Source: Myrica gale
Taxonomy: Eukaryota > Streptophyta > Magnoliopsida > Fagales > Myricaceae
Direction: 5' to 3'
Length of the DNA stretch: 64,000 bases
Assembly: GCA_963930655.1 (NCBI GenBank)
Contig: OZ005607.1
Location: forward strand, 23,320,874-23,384,873
The notes under the pieces were generated by a model that did no database searches, had not been told where the DNA came from, and saw only the letters and a program-made list of their open reading frames with translations. The position numbers and the translations under genes were made by a program. Positions 12,048-22,640 of the stretch are shown here, piece by piece. How positions within the stretch are numbered: position 1 is the stretch's first letter; each line of letters opens with the position of its first letter.

Positions 12048-13187
12048 TGTTAGCTAGCCCAAAGTTGTTTTTTGCAAACAATATTTATTTGATTTGGATG
12101 ATAACAAAAATTCTAAGTTTTGAAGGCTTTTAGATGTTATATTGTCAATCCACTTTTCTAAAAGTAATATTTCAAGAATTCGAGGTTATCACTCTAAAAT
12201 GTTTTTAAGTGGACTTGAACATCATTACACAAGTTGATAAGATAAATTTTTCATATTGTAGGTGTTTAAAGAAGTGTTTAAAGAAGTATTGAAATGGATT
12301 TGACACTTTCAAGATGCTGGTTTTTCTCTCCAGCACTTATAAGTGTCGACACATTGCACTGACACCCGAGACAAAATTTTCAGACTAAGTTTCATGGTGT
12401 CGACACATTCAAGACTAGTGTCGACACATTGTACTATCTCCCGAAGACCAATTTTTGAAGTGTCAACACATGCTAACCATGTGTCAACACATACCATGAT
12501 TTTGAAGAAAATCTGCAACGACGTCAAAACATTCAAATTGCTCTAAAAAGACACGGGTGCCCTTCCAACGGCATTTTGAAGGCTTAGAAGACTGTTGAAG
12601 TTAAAGAGGATATAAATAGAAAGAGATAGAGAGATAAAGACAACAGTCGTACAATTTCACTTGCAATTATTCTACGACTGAACTTTTAAATAGAGAAAGT
12701 GCTTTGAAGAAGAGAGAAGATTGCACCTACCAAGAAAGCTTGTGATTCCCCTGCCAAACTTCAGCTTTCTTCTGAGAATCTTGTCTTCTTGCACACATTT
12801 GTGCTTTGCACTTGTTTATTCGGTTTTGAGAGCCATTCTTTAATATTCCTTTGTACCTATCATTTTAAAAACACTTGAGTGTTGGGTAAACAGTTGGTCT
12901 TACTCGTGTGAGTAAAAGAAATCTCTTGGGTTTTGGGATTTGTGAAGAGAGTTAAAATGTGAGCTCGAAAAACGCTTTGAAAAGGTTCCTTAGCACCCGG
13001 GAAGCTAAGGTGCATTTGTTATTTGGACGTAGGCAAGTCTCTAACTCTATCTCTCCGTTTTAGTCATTTCATAGCTCTCCTTATGGTTCTTTATGCCTTA
13101 CAGTTATATTGCTTAAATTATTTTGAAAAAGTTTTAATTTTTATTAAAACTCAATTCACCTCTCTTGGGTTGTTATTCGGACTTTCA
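12048..13187 (+). mobile_element. Solo LTR of a copia-type retrotransposon
   Basis: A fossil: a lone 1,140-bp LTR starting TGTTAG and ending TTTCA, flanked by the 5-bp target duplication GTAAA (12043-12047 and 13188-13192). The uninterrupted site is visible in copies B, C and D. The terminal stretch AATTCACCTCTCTTGGGTTG is typical of plant copia LTR 3' ends. Its left third carries five near-copies of the palindrome TGTCGACACA (12343-12490). No internal coding region remains, so it arose by LTR-LTR recombination after segment A formed. Confidence 0.85.
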
Positions 13188-13363
13188 GTAAATTTCAAAC
13201 TAAATTATTACAGGAAATTTGTCTAATTACAAGTAACTCTTCTGGTAAGCTTGTAACATGAGACAAGACATTATTTATCAACTTTGGCCAGAAGTTATTA
13301 TTCTTTAAATTACTAATCTATTGGAGAAAATCTCTGAAGAATATATTTCCTAAACGCTTACAT

Positions 13364-13366
<3 letters not shown>

Positions 13367-13402
<36 letters not shown>
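13367..13402. repeat. (AT)n microsatellite
   Basis: About 18 AT dinucleotides next to the conserved word GAAGCTG, upstream of the copy A gene. Copies B-D have few or no repeats at this spot. Confidence 0.85.
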
Positions 13403-13405
<3 letters not shown>

Positions 13406-14076
13406 GCTGCTCTTGTGATTCATGCAATTGGAGAATTTGAAGGGATCGAATAGAAGTTTTCAATTGTTAATGTTGCTTTAATAATATATATATATATAAC
13501 ACCCTTTCAAATTTTAATTACTCCTTTTCCCGTTGCTTCCACTAGTTTTTAAGAAAAAAAAAAACAGCAGCAGACATAATTAATTATCTTTACATCCTTT
13601 CTTTATCTTAACATTATTTTTTTTTTGAAAAATTCACTTTGCACCTCTGAACTTTGAATTCATTTCTAAGTTGCTCCCTTTTTTATCGATTTCGTTATAT
13701 TAGTATCTCGAAGTGTAACTTTACGTTAATTTCCACCTTAGACCTCAAATTACCGTTACTTCTCATGGCAAACCAAGAACGCCGTCCACATTAAAATTTA
13801 AAGTTCTCATTTCCCGTTTTGCCCTTCGTTTAATGCGCATATAGACATTGAGTACATAAAATTCAAAGAACATTAGGTAAAGTGAGTGGATGAGTAATGC
13901 CCCGAGCCCTAAGGTAAATGCGGATAAAGTGAATGAAAGAGTTGGTCAAAATTAGGTCCGGGAGATAGAACATTAGGTACCTGTGAGCCATGTGAGTGAT
14001 GTTGGGGTCATGGTGCAGATAAAGTAGAATTTTCCACTCTGTAGCATTGCACGAATCCTCGGAGGACAAAGTCCTA

Positions 14077-14977
14077 CTAAAGCTCTTTCTCGTCGTCTTT
14101 AGTACTGTCGGTCCTTTGCCTGAAAGGTTGGCTGTCAGCTGCGGTGACTAAAATGGATTGCCGAGTGTTGAGCTGCTCAACCAACATGGCTCGGACTATA
14201 AATCTTAGTGGCATTATAGGGTTCTCAACTGCCTTTAAGACCAGTTGAGGTGAGAGCTTGTTACAGCCAATGAAGTTGCATATTTGGGCTTTCTGGTCTT
14301 CCATTATCTTGCCATTGTATCTCTGGTAACAAATCAAGGAAGAAACAAAATCAAATAAACAAAGATCAGAGCTTTTCTCTCGAAAAAAATAAACAAATCT
14401 TGGGATTTTTCCTTTCTCTAAAAGTTGGGCGAAGTACAGAGATTATTGAGTTGCTTTCATCGTGAAGCTAGTTTTTGCCTTTGCAGTCATCTATTGTTGG
14501 TGGTTTTTACATCGTACAGAATGAAAACTCTGTTTCCCCTCTGTTTACTGTGATATTTCTTTATGGGTTGTGCTTTTAATTTACTTATTTATCATCCTTT
14601 GCGTAGTTTTCGTAGAAGATTGCCATACTTTTCCAGTTATGCAGCGTCTTGTAAAGAACGTTTAACCGACGGTGCATGAGCTCGGCGACTATTAGGAAGT
14701 CCTCCGGGGACATTGGTATAACGTCGTCAAAACAAGCAACTTTGCCGTCGTCACCGTTATCATCCACGGAACTTAACGCTTCGACACACCTACTCCTGAG
14801 AGACGATATTGTTTCCGCCTCCGAGAGCAGTGATATGCAAGAGTGGAAAACTATGGACACGTACTCTCGGCGAACATAAAGCTCTTCATAGAGCTTGCAC
14901 TTTCCTGTCTGAGAGAGAAAAGGGGGGATAGGCCTGGAATGAAGGATGTTGTGCAGGGACTGGCACGGTTGGCACAA
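14077..14977 (-). pseudogene. Captured NPH3-domain (BTB/POZ-NPH3 family) gene fragment
   Basis: Two minus-strand open stretches carry pieces of the plant-specific NPH3 domain. Positions 14977-14585 include SSLRSRCVEALSS and the motif FDDVIPMSPEDFLIVAELMH. Positions 14337-14077 include the run ICNFIGCNKLSPQLVLKAVE and then MPLRFIVRAMLVEQLNTRQS, which is close to the NPH3 consensus. Intact family members are about 500-650 residues, with an N-terminal BTB domain, and act as adaptors of CUL3 ubiquitin ligases in blue-light and auxin responses. Here the BTB part and most of the domain are missing, and the pieces lie inside a Mutator-like element, so this is a transduplicated fragment with no expected NPH3 function. 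Confidence 0.75.
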
Positions 14978-15241
14978 CGAAGATATAAAGGAGATATTTA
15001 GCTTCAGAGATTATTGAAGAATGTTGAAATTGATGCCTCACCACCATGAAAATAACACAGCTGGTTACTTGGGGTCAAAACATCTTTCTACAAAGTCACC
15101 AGCTGAGTTGTCCTTCATAGATTCCTTTTCTGTAAGCCACCACATCTTTTCTGTTCTCTCTATACTGTGCTGGTGTACGTGAACCCAGGACAACTCCCCC
15201 CTATGCTTTGTTCTTTTTTGTCTTAGGTTGCAGAGTTTGTT

Positions 15242-16291
15242 TAAGGGTGAGTACCCCGGTTCCATCGTTCCGGTACTCACCAGAATCCCAAATTTCATTC
15301 CGGTTCCATTCCGGAATGAGCCAGAATGAAACCGAAATTTCCGATTCCATCATCGAAGAAGAGAAAGCAATTCTGTCTATTTATGATTTTTGGTTGGCGC
15401 ATCTGAATCTGGACCTCCGGCAACGGTTGAGGAATTGCCGCAACCAGATCAGCCAGATCACTGCAATTCCTGCTTCAACAATAGATCTTGCAGCAGTAAT
15501 TATTGAAGGCGCCCCTCCTTCCAATTTTGTCGCATCCATTCCTCCTTCAAATCATCACTGCCATATCGATTGCCTACTCATAATCGAAAATGCAACAATC
15601 ACCAACCATTGCTCTCTTAAAACTGAAAACCCAAATAACATTATCTGAATACCCATTGAATAAACAAAACCACCATTCTCTCTCAACTTAACCTTTTGGA
15701 CCATCTATAATTTAACAACAAAAAGTAATGAAATTTGGGTAACACTATAGACTAGAAGAATCGTCACAACCGAAAAGAACCAGACACATTCTTATCCCTT
15801 TTCGCGTCCATAATTTACAGTAACCCCAAACCACACTATCAGAGTAATAAAAAACTGAAGACAACAATAAATTTGGTTGAAGTAGTTGTAGTGATTCGCC
15901 ATTACTTGACTGGAACTCGATTTGTAAGTACCAAACGACAAGTCTCCGACGAGAAGGGGCTCATTAGCGAACACTGTTGTTTTGCAGCCTTGATGAAAAA
16001 GACGGGACGAGGAAGACTCGAAGAGAGATTGAAGTCTCTCGTGTGGCCTGGGTCGTTTTGAACTAGGTAACATTTTTTTTTCTTTTTTTTTAACACAGTA
16101 AACACCAGCCCTGAATAAAAAATATTATGGAACCGGAAATAATGACATTTTCGATTTCGATTCCAGTTTCGAAATTTTTTAAAAATAGGATCCGGTTCTG
16201 GTACCAGAATAAGTCCGAATCAGTACCAGAATACCGGTATCGGAACTGGAATCGAAATTTCTGATTTCCACAGGAAAAATTCTCACCCTTA
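15242..16291. mobile_element. hAT non-autonomous element nested in the Mutator-like element
   Basis: 1,050 bp with a perfect 10-bp inverted terminus TAAGGGTGAG and the 8-bp target duplication AGTTTGTT (15234-15241 and 16292-16299). Both arms are rich in GGTTCC/GGAACC and CCGG words (GGTACTCACCAGAAT on the left, TCTGGTACTGATTCGG inverted on the right). No transposase. Because it sits inside the Mutator-like element it is the younger insertion. Confidence 0.8.
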
Positions 16292-16925
16292 AGTTTGTTA
16301 TTTGGTTTTTGCTATGCTTACAGTAGTGGTATAATTTCTTTCCTTTTATTCTTTAGTAACTGTATAAATACCTTTTGTAAACCTTCTTTGATGAATACAA
16401 CATACACAAGAATTATCTCATCCAACCTTCGTCTTCCTTTGCCATTTTTCTTTCACGTTCTTCTATCAAAACTTATATAGATTATATCGGACACGGTTGG
16501 CACAACAAACTACATTTACTTTTCTGGGATAGTCTTAGGGTTCTCTGGGTCGTCTTTTGTACGGATGGTCTGTGACAAGAGGTCCAACAGGAGGTGGGTA
16601 ACAGGTTGTTGCCCTTCCTTCTGGCCTTTTCTAGCCGCAGAGACAGTGGTAGCGAAGGGAAATGTTCAACGGATGTGTTAAACGAAGGACAAAATGGGAA
16701 AACAGGAAAGGTAGGTTGTCACGTGGACGACACGTGGTTGATTTGCCGTGAGAAGTAATGATAATTTGAAGTCTACGGTGGAAATCGACGTAAATATAAA
16801 CTTTGGAGTACTAATTTAACGAAATCGATAAAAGTGAATGCAACTTAGAAATGACCCTAAAGTTTAAGGGTAAAAAGTGAATTTTTCTCATTTTTTCTTA
16901 TCTATGTTGCATATAAATACTAATA

Positions 16926-17208
16926 CGATTGATTAAATACACTTTACATCTTAATCTATTATTTTTATCGCATTACACCAACAAATTATTGATTACAAAT
17001 GTTTTACACCCTTAGTTAATTTTTTTTCAAAATCGTAATTAAGGAGGGTCGATAAATCAATTTCCGTCAAAATTAACAGAAAATTATAACGTAGGCTGCA
17101 AAATGTCTAAAATTAATAGGTAGTGGATACAATATGATAAAATAATAATTGGAGGTGCAAAGTTTTAAGACAATTATAGTTTGAGGGTGTAAAGTATATT
17201 TATAGTAT
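16926..17208. mobile_element. Promoter-proximal MITE, present upstream of all four plus-strand peptide genes
   Basis: Inverted ends AAATACACTTTACATC and, inverted, AAATATACTTTACACCC. Counterparts lie at about 25410-25630, 38950-39230 and 44525-44790, each ending some 350 bp before the start codon. Since all four segments share it, it predates the duplications. Part of the promoter of this gene group is therefore transposon-derived. Confidence 0.55.
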
Positions 17209-17554
17209 ACATATAATATTCTTATGGTTTCAATTGTCTCTTGGTAATTCATAAGATTATATTTACAGGAATATATATATATTTTCTCAAATAAAAATAA
17301 AATCTGTTAAATTATTTAACTATAGCTAGAGTATTCTATATCATCACATTGCCAAAAGCTATAGCCATAGTTCTTAGGCAACTCTTGCTGAATTGGGAGA
17401 GTTTTAGTAATATTTAATGAAGAGGATATTTAAGAATAACAAAATCATACGGATTACAATTAAATAGCTTAATTTAGTATAAATGCGGAAATTATCCCAG
17501 TATTTAAACTCCCAAAATCAGACACTTTCTAGAAGGAGAAAATTGAACCCACAT

Positions 17555-18022
17555 ATGGCTGGAATAAGTATGAGAAATTTAATTAAGGCGCTAGTGATGA
17601 TCATGATATTTTATCAGGATCACGTGCAAGCTGCTGCAAATAACTTTCGCTCTGATCCCCCAGCTTCACTTCCTCTTCACCGCGATCGTATCTCCGGCCA
17701 AAAGCTCGATTCTACATTAGAGGCCGAACCTGGCAAGGGACCTCATTCACTGTATCACTGCCTCGACAACAATCTGAAAAGATGTGCAAAATCGCATAGA
17801 CCGGAAAGCCTCTTGCTCAAGACTTGCCTTGTGCGTCATTTCTTTCTGTGCATGTATAATCATGGACCTTTTGTCTTAGAAGCTGACGCCGACACTTATC
17901 ACAAAGCTAAACAGTGTATAAAAAAATGCTTCCCGCCGGGAGTCGAAGCTTTGGAATCAAGATTATTAGAGGAGGGAATCTGTTTACGGGATTGTTTTGA
18001 AGAGACCATCCTGAAGGGTTGA
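17555..18022 (+). CDS. Secreted eight-cysteine peptide, copy A
   Basis: Single exon, 155 residues. The start is the Met of MAGIS, because all four copies align from there; an in-frame Met 24 codons upstream is specific to this copy. Residues 1-26 form a signal peptide (hydrophobic core ALVMIMIF, likely cleavage near VQA-A). The N-terminal mature part (AANNFRSDPPAS, EAEPGKGPH) is hydrophilic. The C-terminal half carries eight cysteines at 69, 77, 91, 99, 121, 125, 143 and 147, i.e. CX7C-X13-CX7C-X21-CX3C-X17-CX3C, with the conserved LVRHFFLC. The CX3C...CX3C pair recalls helical hairpin peptides such as alpha-hairpinins and thionin-like proteins, but I do not recognise the family and assign no activity. 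A TATA-like AGTATAAATG lies at 17476-17485. Closest to copy D (both end in ETILKG). Confidence 0.85.
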   Translation: MAGISMRNLIKALVMIMIFYQDHVQAAANNFRSDPPASLPLHRDRISGQKLDSTLEAEPGKGPHSLYHCLDNNLKRCAKSHRPESLLLKTCLVRHFFLCMYNHGPFVLEADADTYHKAKQCIKKCFPPGVEALESRLLEEGICLRDCFEETILKG

Positions 18023-18324
18023 GATGTTGTCTGTCTGTGGGGTTTCATCACGAGCTAGCTCCGATCGAGGTATGAGAAAAGGCTTTTATATAGTAACTTC
18101 GTACTTTTTTTACTCTCCATTCGATCGTAGACAGAAATTTCCAGGCTTGTGCATTAATATCAACTTTGGGCATTAAAAATCTGGTAATTAATTTCCGATC
18201 GAGGATAAAAATTTTGCATGTTTTAGAGTTTTTAAAAGATTTAAGAATTGTCATTAAACGAAATAACAGAAAATAAGAGTAATTAGTTCTTGAGTTTTCG
18301 TAGTAACTTACAAATAAAAAAATA

Positions 18325-18690
18325 TTAAAATAAATACAATTTGCACTCTCCAACAACGGGGTCTTGAGTTCACTTTGCACTCTCAATTATTATTTTTGTG
18401 ATATTGCATCTTCCGAATCAAATTGTCAATTAATTTTGACAGAAACTTATTTTTGGCGTCTGAAATTGTGATACCCTCTTAAAATGGTATTTGTAAGAAA
18501 AAAAAATTATGGGAAAAATTGTCATTTTGCATAAAAAGTAATTTTCTGTACAAATTGAAAATTTTCAATTGAGGGTACAAAATTTTTGAAATCAATAGTA
18601 GGTGCAATCTGACAAAAATAATAGATTGATGCAAAGTATCAAGACCCATAAAATTGGAGGATGCAAATGATATTTATCCCCAAAATATTT
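18325..18690. mobile_element. 3'-flank MITE, shared by the four segments
   Basis: Ends ATAAATACAATTTGCACTC and, inverted, ATAAATATCATTTGCATCC, about 300 bp downstream of the stop codon. Counterparts: about 26735-27087 (cut by a CACTA element), 40365-40730 and 45925-46215. Related in sequence to the promoter-proximal MITE, so each gene is bracketed by kin elements. It predates the duplications. Confidence 0.5.
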
Positions 18691-19904
18691 TAATTCCGAT
18701 CCCTTTGGAAGGTTATGGGATGGAGCATGAACAAAGGTCTTGTTTGTCACGGGTTTAAAAATAACAATAAGAATTATAAAAACCTAATAAACCAAAGAAA
18801 GTTGTAAGAAAGATTAAAAAAAAACTAAATAAATATAGGAAAAACGAGAACCAAAAGGGAGTGGGCCGGGAACTGTTTTTAAAAATTAATGTGCTGAAAT
18901 CTAACTATTGTTACGTACCCTAATATATTACATTCGAAAATCTGAAAATTACGATCATATCCCTAGCTAATATGTTTTGCTCCCTTAATTCCAAGAGAAA
19001 TGTTTTCTTTTGTAAATGTATTTTAAGAATAGCAGTAGAGAGTTTATAATTTTATTCTCTTTATCGCATCAATATCACTCTCTCCCCATGCACCATTTGT
19101 GTTAGATTGTTTCAGGTTGAATAAGATGGCACGTGGGACCCTGGACTTGGCCTGGTTTCAGCTCATAGATCAACTGCTTTTTTTTTTTTTATGTTTGTAT
19201 TGATCCCAGTCGATATTATGTTGATTTTCTTTGATATTTGTAAGTAATTTGGATAGTAAGACCCCGGATTTAATAAATTTCTTCTTTACGTTGCTTTTGT
19301 TAATGGATGTTTCTATTGAATGCATTGAGCAATGGGTAGATACGAGTGGATTTGGTTAGGGCTAGGTTTGTTATTTTTCTTTTCTATAATTTCTTACATC
19401 GAGAGGATTTATATGATGCATCTATTTCTCTCCAAATTAGAACAGTCAATTCGAACAACAAATTGAAGATGATCCTATTGCTTGATTGTGCTTACATGAA
19501 ATAGTTATTAGGTGTACACAAATAATAGTTGAGGTGTAAAATATTAAAATCCATATAATTGGAAAGGTCATTGATATAATGTTTCAAATCTCTTAAAATC
19601 GATGGTTAAAAACTAAAAAAGTGTATTTACCGCAACATAAATGCTGCCGGAATTGGTAAAGCTTTTTTGTTTTTATTAAAATCAGTATCATTTTTTTTAT
19701 TCCAATAAATTCGAGTGCTACATTAAAGGCTTGTTTGTTTTTGTGTGTAATTGAATTGCACTGAGAAATTCTAGTAGAGAATGGTAAAGGATCTTATTCC
19801 ATCCCACTACATTGGTAGAAAATCACTGTTGATATTTATGTCACTTAGTCAAGGCATTGACGACTTTAATTTTTACATCCGAAAAATGCACTAGAACAGT
19901 CTTA
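18691..19904. other. 3' flank of segment A, no gene
   Basis: Shared non-coding flank. It matches copies B-D by words such as TAGCAGTAGAGAGTTTATAA, GCATGTGGGACC-like sequence, TTTACGTTGCTTTTGTTAATG and TTAGTCAAGGCATTG. No coding potential common to the copies. Confidence 0.5.
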
Positions 19905-19929
19905 TATAAGATGTATATATATATATATG

Positions 19930-21490
19930 GTTTAGAGGTTTTCTTAAACTTGTCTAAGATCTTATTAAAACTGACCTGGGTTTCAGGGATTTTTAATTTA
20001 CTTTCTTTTTTACTTAATACGTTTTTAAATTTGGAGAGATATTGAACCTTGAGCTCAGGATCCTCAACTTTGTCGATTAAATCGAACAAAAGTTCTTCTT
20101 GTTGACTTAAAACGTTCAAGGTTTTACTTGCATGACAACAACTATCTTGACATCCTAACTTTTGGTTAGGGGTGTCGGATTCTGTGTCGGTACTGGGATT
20201 GTAACTAGAATCTCTTAATTCTAAGATGGCAAACAGTTTTACTTTCTCACTTGCAGGAATGTCTAAAGAATTAATATTTTCTTTAACTCGACATTCAGAG
20301 CTGTAATGACCTAGTTTCTTACATTTGTAACATCTAATTTTACTTTTGTCTTTAGGTGTGGATTTCTTCCTAAAGGCTTTTTTGTGAAATTTTGGTTTAC
20401 TAGGTTTACTTTCTTCGGGAGGTATGTAATTCCTATTTGACTTCTTGTGGTATTTGTGTGACCTTCTAAATGATGACCTTTCTTTGTGGTGTTTTCTACG
20501 GGATGGTGCTGTGGGAGACAGACCATACTGTTCGCAGAAATTACCCATTTCATACTTAGCTGCTTTTTTTATCTTTGCTAAGTTGATTATTGATTTTCAT
20601 GTTAATACACATCTTCATACCTTCTTTGTTGATGGTACTAACAAGATCACCGTAGGTCAGGGTATCATACTCTATGATTCCTGAGGGCTGACTTAAGACT
20701 TCTCTAATCTTATGGGCAAAGAGATTAGGGAGGCCATTGATGAATTTTTCTTTCCAAAAAGGATTCGGGGAGCATCAAAACTAATCCTAATGGTACCATC
20801 CAGATACTGTTGGATCATGTCTAACTTGTTAATGTTTTGGGAAACATTAGTGGTTGAGTTTTCATTTTCCAACATCCAGTCACTTGGCAAGGTTACTTCA
20901 CTCCAACGGATCGACTTGGGGACCCTAGTGTTGGCATCACTTGTATGACTTTGGATTAACAAAGTTTGATCTTTGGGACTTTTTACTAAGGCATGAACGT
21001 TGAGGTTGGTCCTGATACACTTGTAATAAATCCTATAGATCAAAGCTAAAGGCTGACTTCCTTCTAACATCTCATAACCTGAAGTTTTAATGTTCAAGGT
21101 TAAGGCTTTTAGAAGATGTTTGTCAGTTAAACTTAAGGTAAAATCGGAAAAACAATCAAAATGGATGAGACCATTATGAAGGCTTGACTCGATGATTCCT
21201 AAAATGCTGGTGTTGTAGTCTGTGAACCTAGCATCACGTAGACACAGAAGGACAGAAGCATCAACTCCTATTCGAGTTAATGGTTTTACTGCAACTTGAA
21301 CTAATCCGATGTGGATATAGTTGAAGCCTTGTTCCCTATGTTTTTTGACAACAGAAGGAGACAAAAGTTGACATTTTTCATGAGTTTTACTTAGAGCGTA
21401 AACCTGCTCTACGGTTTTGACATGGTAATTACCTTTGAAGGATAAAGGATTAAAACTTGACTTAGAGTAGATTTCACTACTTGGAATTAT
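19930..21490 (-). mobile_element. Endogenous caulimovirid (pararetrovirus) fossil
   Basis: A virus fossil on the minus strand. The upstream part (about 21490-20693) matches the caulimovirid movement protein of the 30K superfamily: HIGLVQVAVKPLTRIGVDAS, VLLCLRDARFTDYNTS and GSQPLALIYRIYYKCIRTNL. The downstream part (about 20548-19930) matches the capsid region, with a basic tract and the zinc knuckle CYKCKKLGHYSSEC. Protease and reverse transcriptase are not in the window. It is a broken, partial copy. Segments B-D lack it at the equivalent TA-rich site, so it integrated in copy A after the duplications; moderate age is likely. Confidence 0.8.
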
Positions 21491-22075
21491 ATATATATAT
21501 GATAAAAATACATTTTCATCCTTCAATTATTGGAGTTCTGACACTTTAGACTCTATATTACCAATTTCATTATATTTTGTCATTTAACTACCAATCATTT
21601 ACACTTTCACTCTCTACCGCTAATTTGGACTGAAATTTCTATTTTGATTCCGTGAAATGACAATTTTATCCATAAAATTTAAATATAAAAATTTATGAAG
21701 ATAAATTTATCATTTTATTGAATCAAAATAACAATTCTATCCGTATTAACAGGGGTGTAAAGTGTGAGAACCCCAATATATATATATGGGGTAAACTCAT
21801 AGTTAGCCCCATATCTTTGGAGCAAAATCAAGTTACTACCCTTATTTTTCAAACCAACAATTTTAGACTCCTATGTTTCAAAATCACTCAATCATCGCCC
21901 TCCGTTTAAATTCACCGTCAAATGAGACGATTTTTCCTGCACATGCATCTCACGTGTGTCTACTCCACCCAAATTGACGAATCTGCCCTTAATCTATCTT
22001 CCCATCTCTCGTACGAACTCAGCTCCCCCCTCTTTCGTTCCTCGTCTCACCTTTTCCCATGAAGCGTATCTGTAG

Positions 22076-22640
22076 GCAGCATGGGATCTCCCAATGGCCA
22101 TCTCGCAAGATCAAAAAGGTCAACCGTTCCCTTTCTAAGCTAAAGTGTGTAATAATGGCAACTCCCCACGTATGGATGATGTGTTTGTACATCTGTCTGG
22201 GTACAAATTCAACAGCTTTTTCCAACACTGGAGCACTTGTCTCTTGCGTGAAGAATTTCCCCGAAAGTCGTGGGGTCGTGTTAGGGCTTCTAAAGCGGTA
22301 TGTGGGCCTTAGTGGTGCTATAATCACACAGATCTACCATGCTATCTATGGCAATGACTCGAAGTCTTTGATTTTGCTTATAGCGTGGTTTCCAGCAGCT
22401 GTCTTTCGCTTTTCTACGAACTATAAGAACCATGAAGATAAATAGACAGCAGAACGTACGAGCTCCAAGTTTTCTATAATTTCCTCTATGTGTCCCTTGG
22501 CCTTGAGGGGTTTCTAATGATCATGATTATAGTAGAGGAAAAGGTTGCATTCAGTCAGAGCGACTATGGTGGAAGTACAGCTGCATCGGTTTTCTATGAA
22601 CTATAAGAACCATGAAGATAAACAGACAGCAGAACGAGTT
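22076..22640 (+). pseudogene. Captured NFD4-like / nodulin-like MFS transporter fragment, part 1
   Basis: The plus strand encodes [20 protein letters not shown], then [20 protein letters not shown], then [20 protein letters not shown] and [15 protein letters not shown]. This is the N-terminal transmembrane segment of plant nodulin-like/NFD4-like major facilitator proteins (about 550-600 residues when whole). A downstream piece reads VFYNFLYVSLGLAGFLMIMI in another frame. The block containing ACTATAAGAACCATGAAGATAA occurs twice (22418 and 22600), an internal duplication. Only fragments are present, inside a Pack-MULE, so no transporter is expected. Confidence 0.8.

Larger units (their letters stand above)
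13627..16887. mobile_element. Mutator-like element with long terminal inverted repeats (Pack-MULE)
   Basis: The ends mirror each other over roughly 170 bp at about 75-80% identity by eye, starting GAAAAATTCACTTT at 13627 and, inverted, at 16887. Inside the arms both share CATTTCTAAGTTGC, TTTATCGATTTCGTTA, TTACTTCTCA and GTCCAC. Long inverted arms with unrelated cargo are characteristic of Mutator-like elements. No MULE transposase was seen; instead the element carries minus-strand pieces of an NPH3-family gene and a later hAT insertion. It lies in a poly-T stretch of segment A, absent from B-D, so the exact target duplication is unclear. Confidence 0.75.
11270..21490 (+). repeat. Segmental copy A
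   Basis: First of four direct segments that each carry one cysteine-rich peptide gene. Shared landmarks in order: TTTGAACAATATTCTTT (11449), ATACAGCAGGCG (11508), CAAACTAAATTATTACAGG (13197), TGTGATTCATGCAATTGGAG (13415), the gene (17555-18022), a 3' block with GTTTCAGGTTGAATAAGATGG (19109) and TTAGTCAAGGCATTGACGAC (19845). Here the unit is inflated by a MITE, a solo LTR, a Mutator-like element and a viral fossil, each absent from the other copies at the same spot. The left limit is approximate because similarity fades gradually. Confidence 0.8.

Noticed and set aside
12309-12546. Opposed overlapping open frames rich in VSTH/CVDT repeats
   Set aside because: They arise from the repeated TGTCGACACA palindrome in a solo LTR, not from a protein-coding gene.
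15208-15648. 146-residue open frame on the plus strand
   Set aside because: It spans the end of a hAT element with an 8-bp target duplication, has no family similarity and is not shared with any other copy.
17483-17554. Upstream in-frame start for gene A giving a 179-residue protein
   Set aside because: The extra 24 residues are not shared by copies B-D, lie over the presumed TATA/leader region and would displace the signal peptide from the N-terminus.
22059-22445. A 128-residue open frame with strong MFS similarity that looks like a gene
   Set aside because: It lies inside a Pack-MULE with long inverted repeats and covers only the first membrane segment of a much longer protein, so I treat it as a captured fragment.
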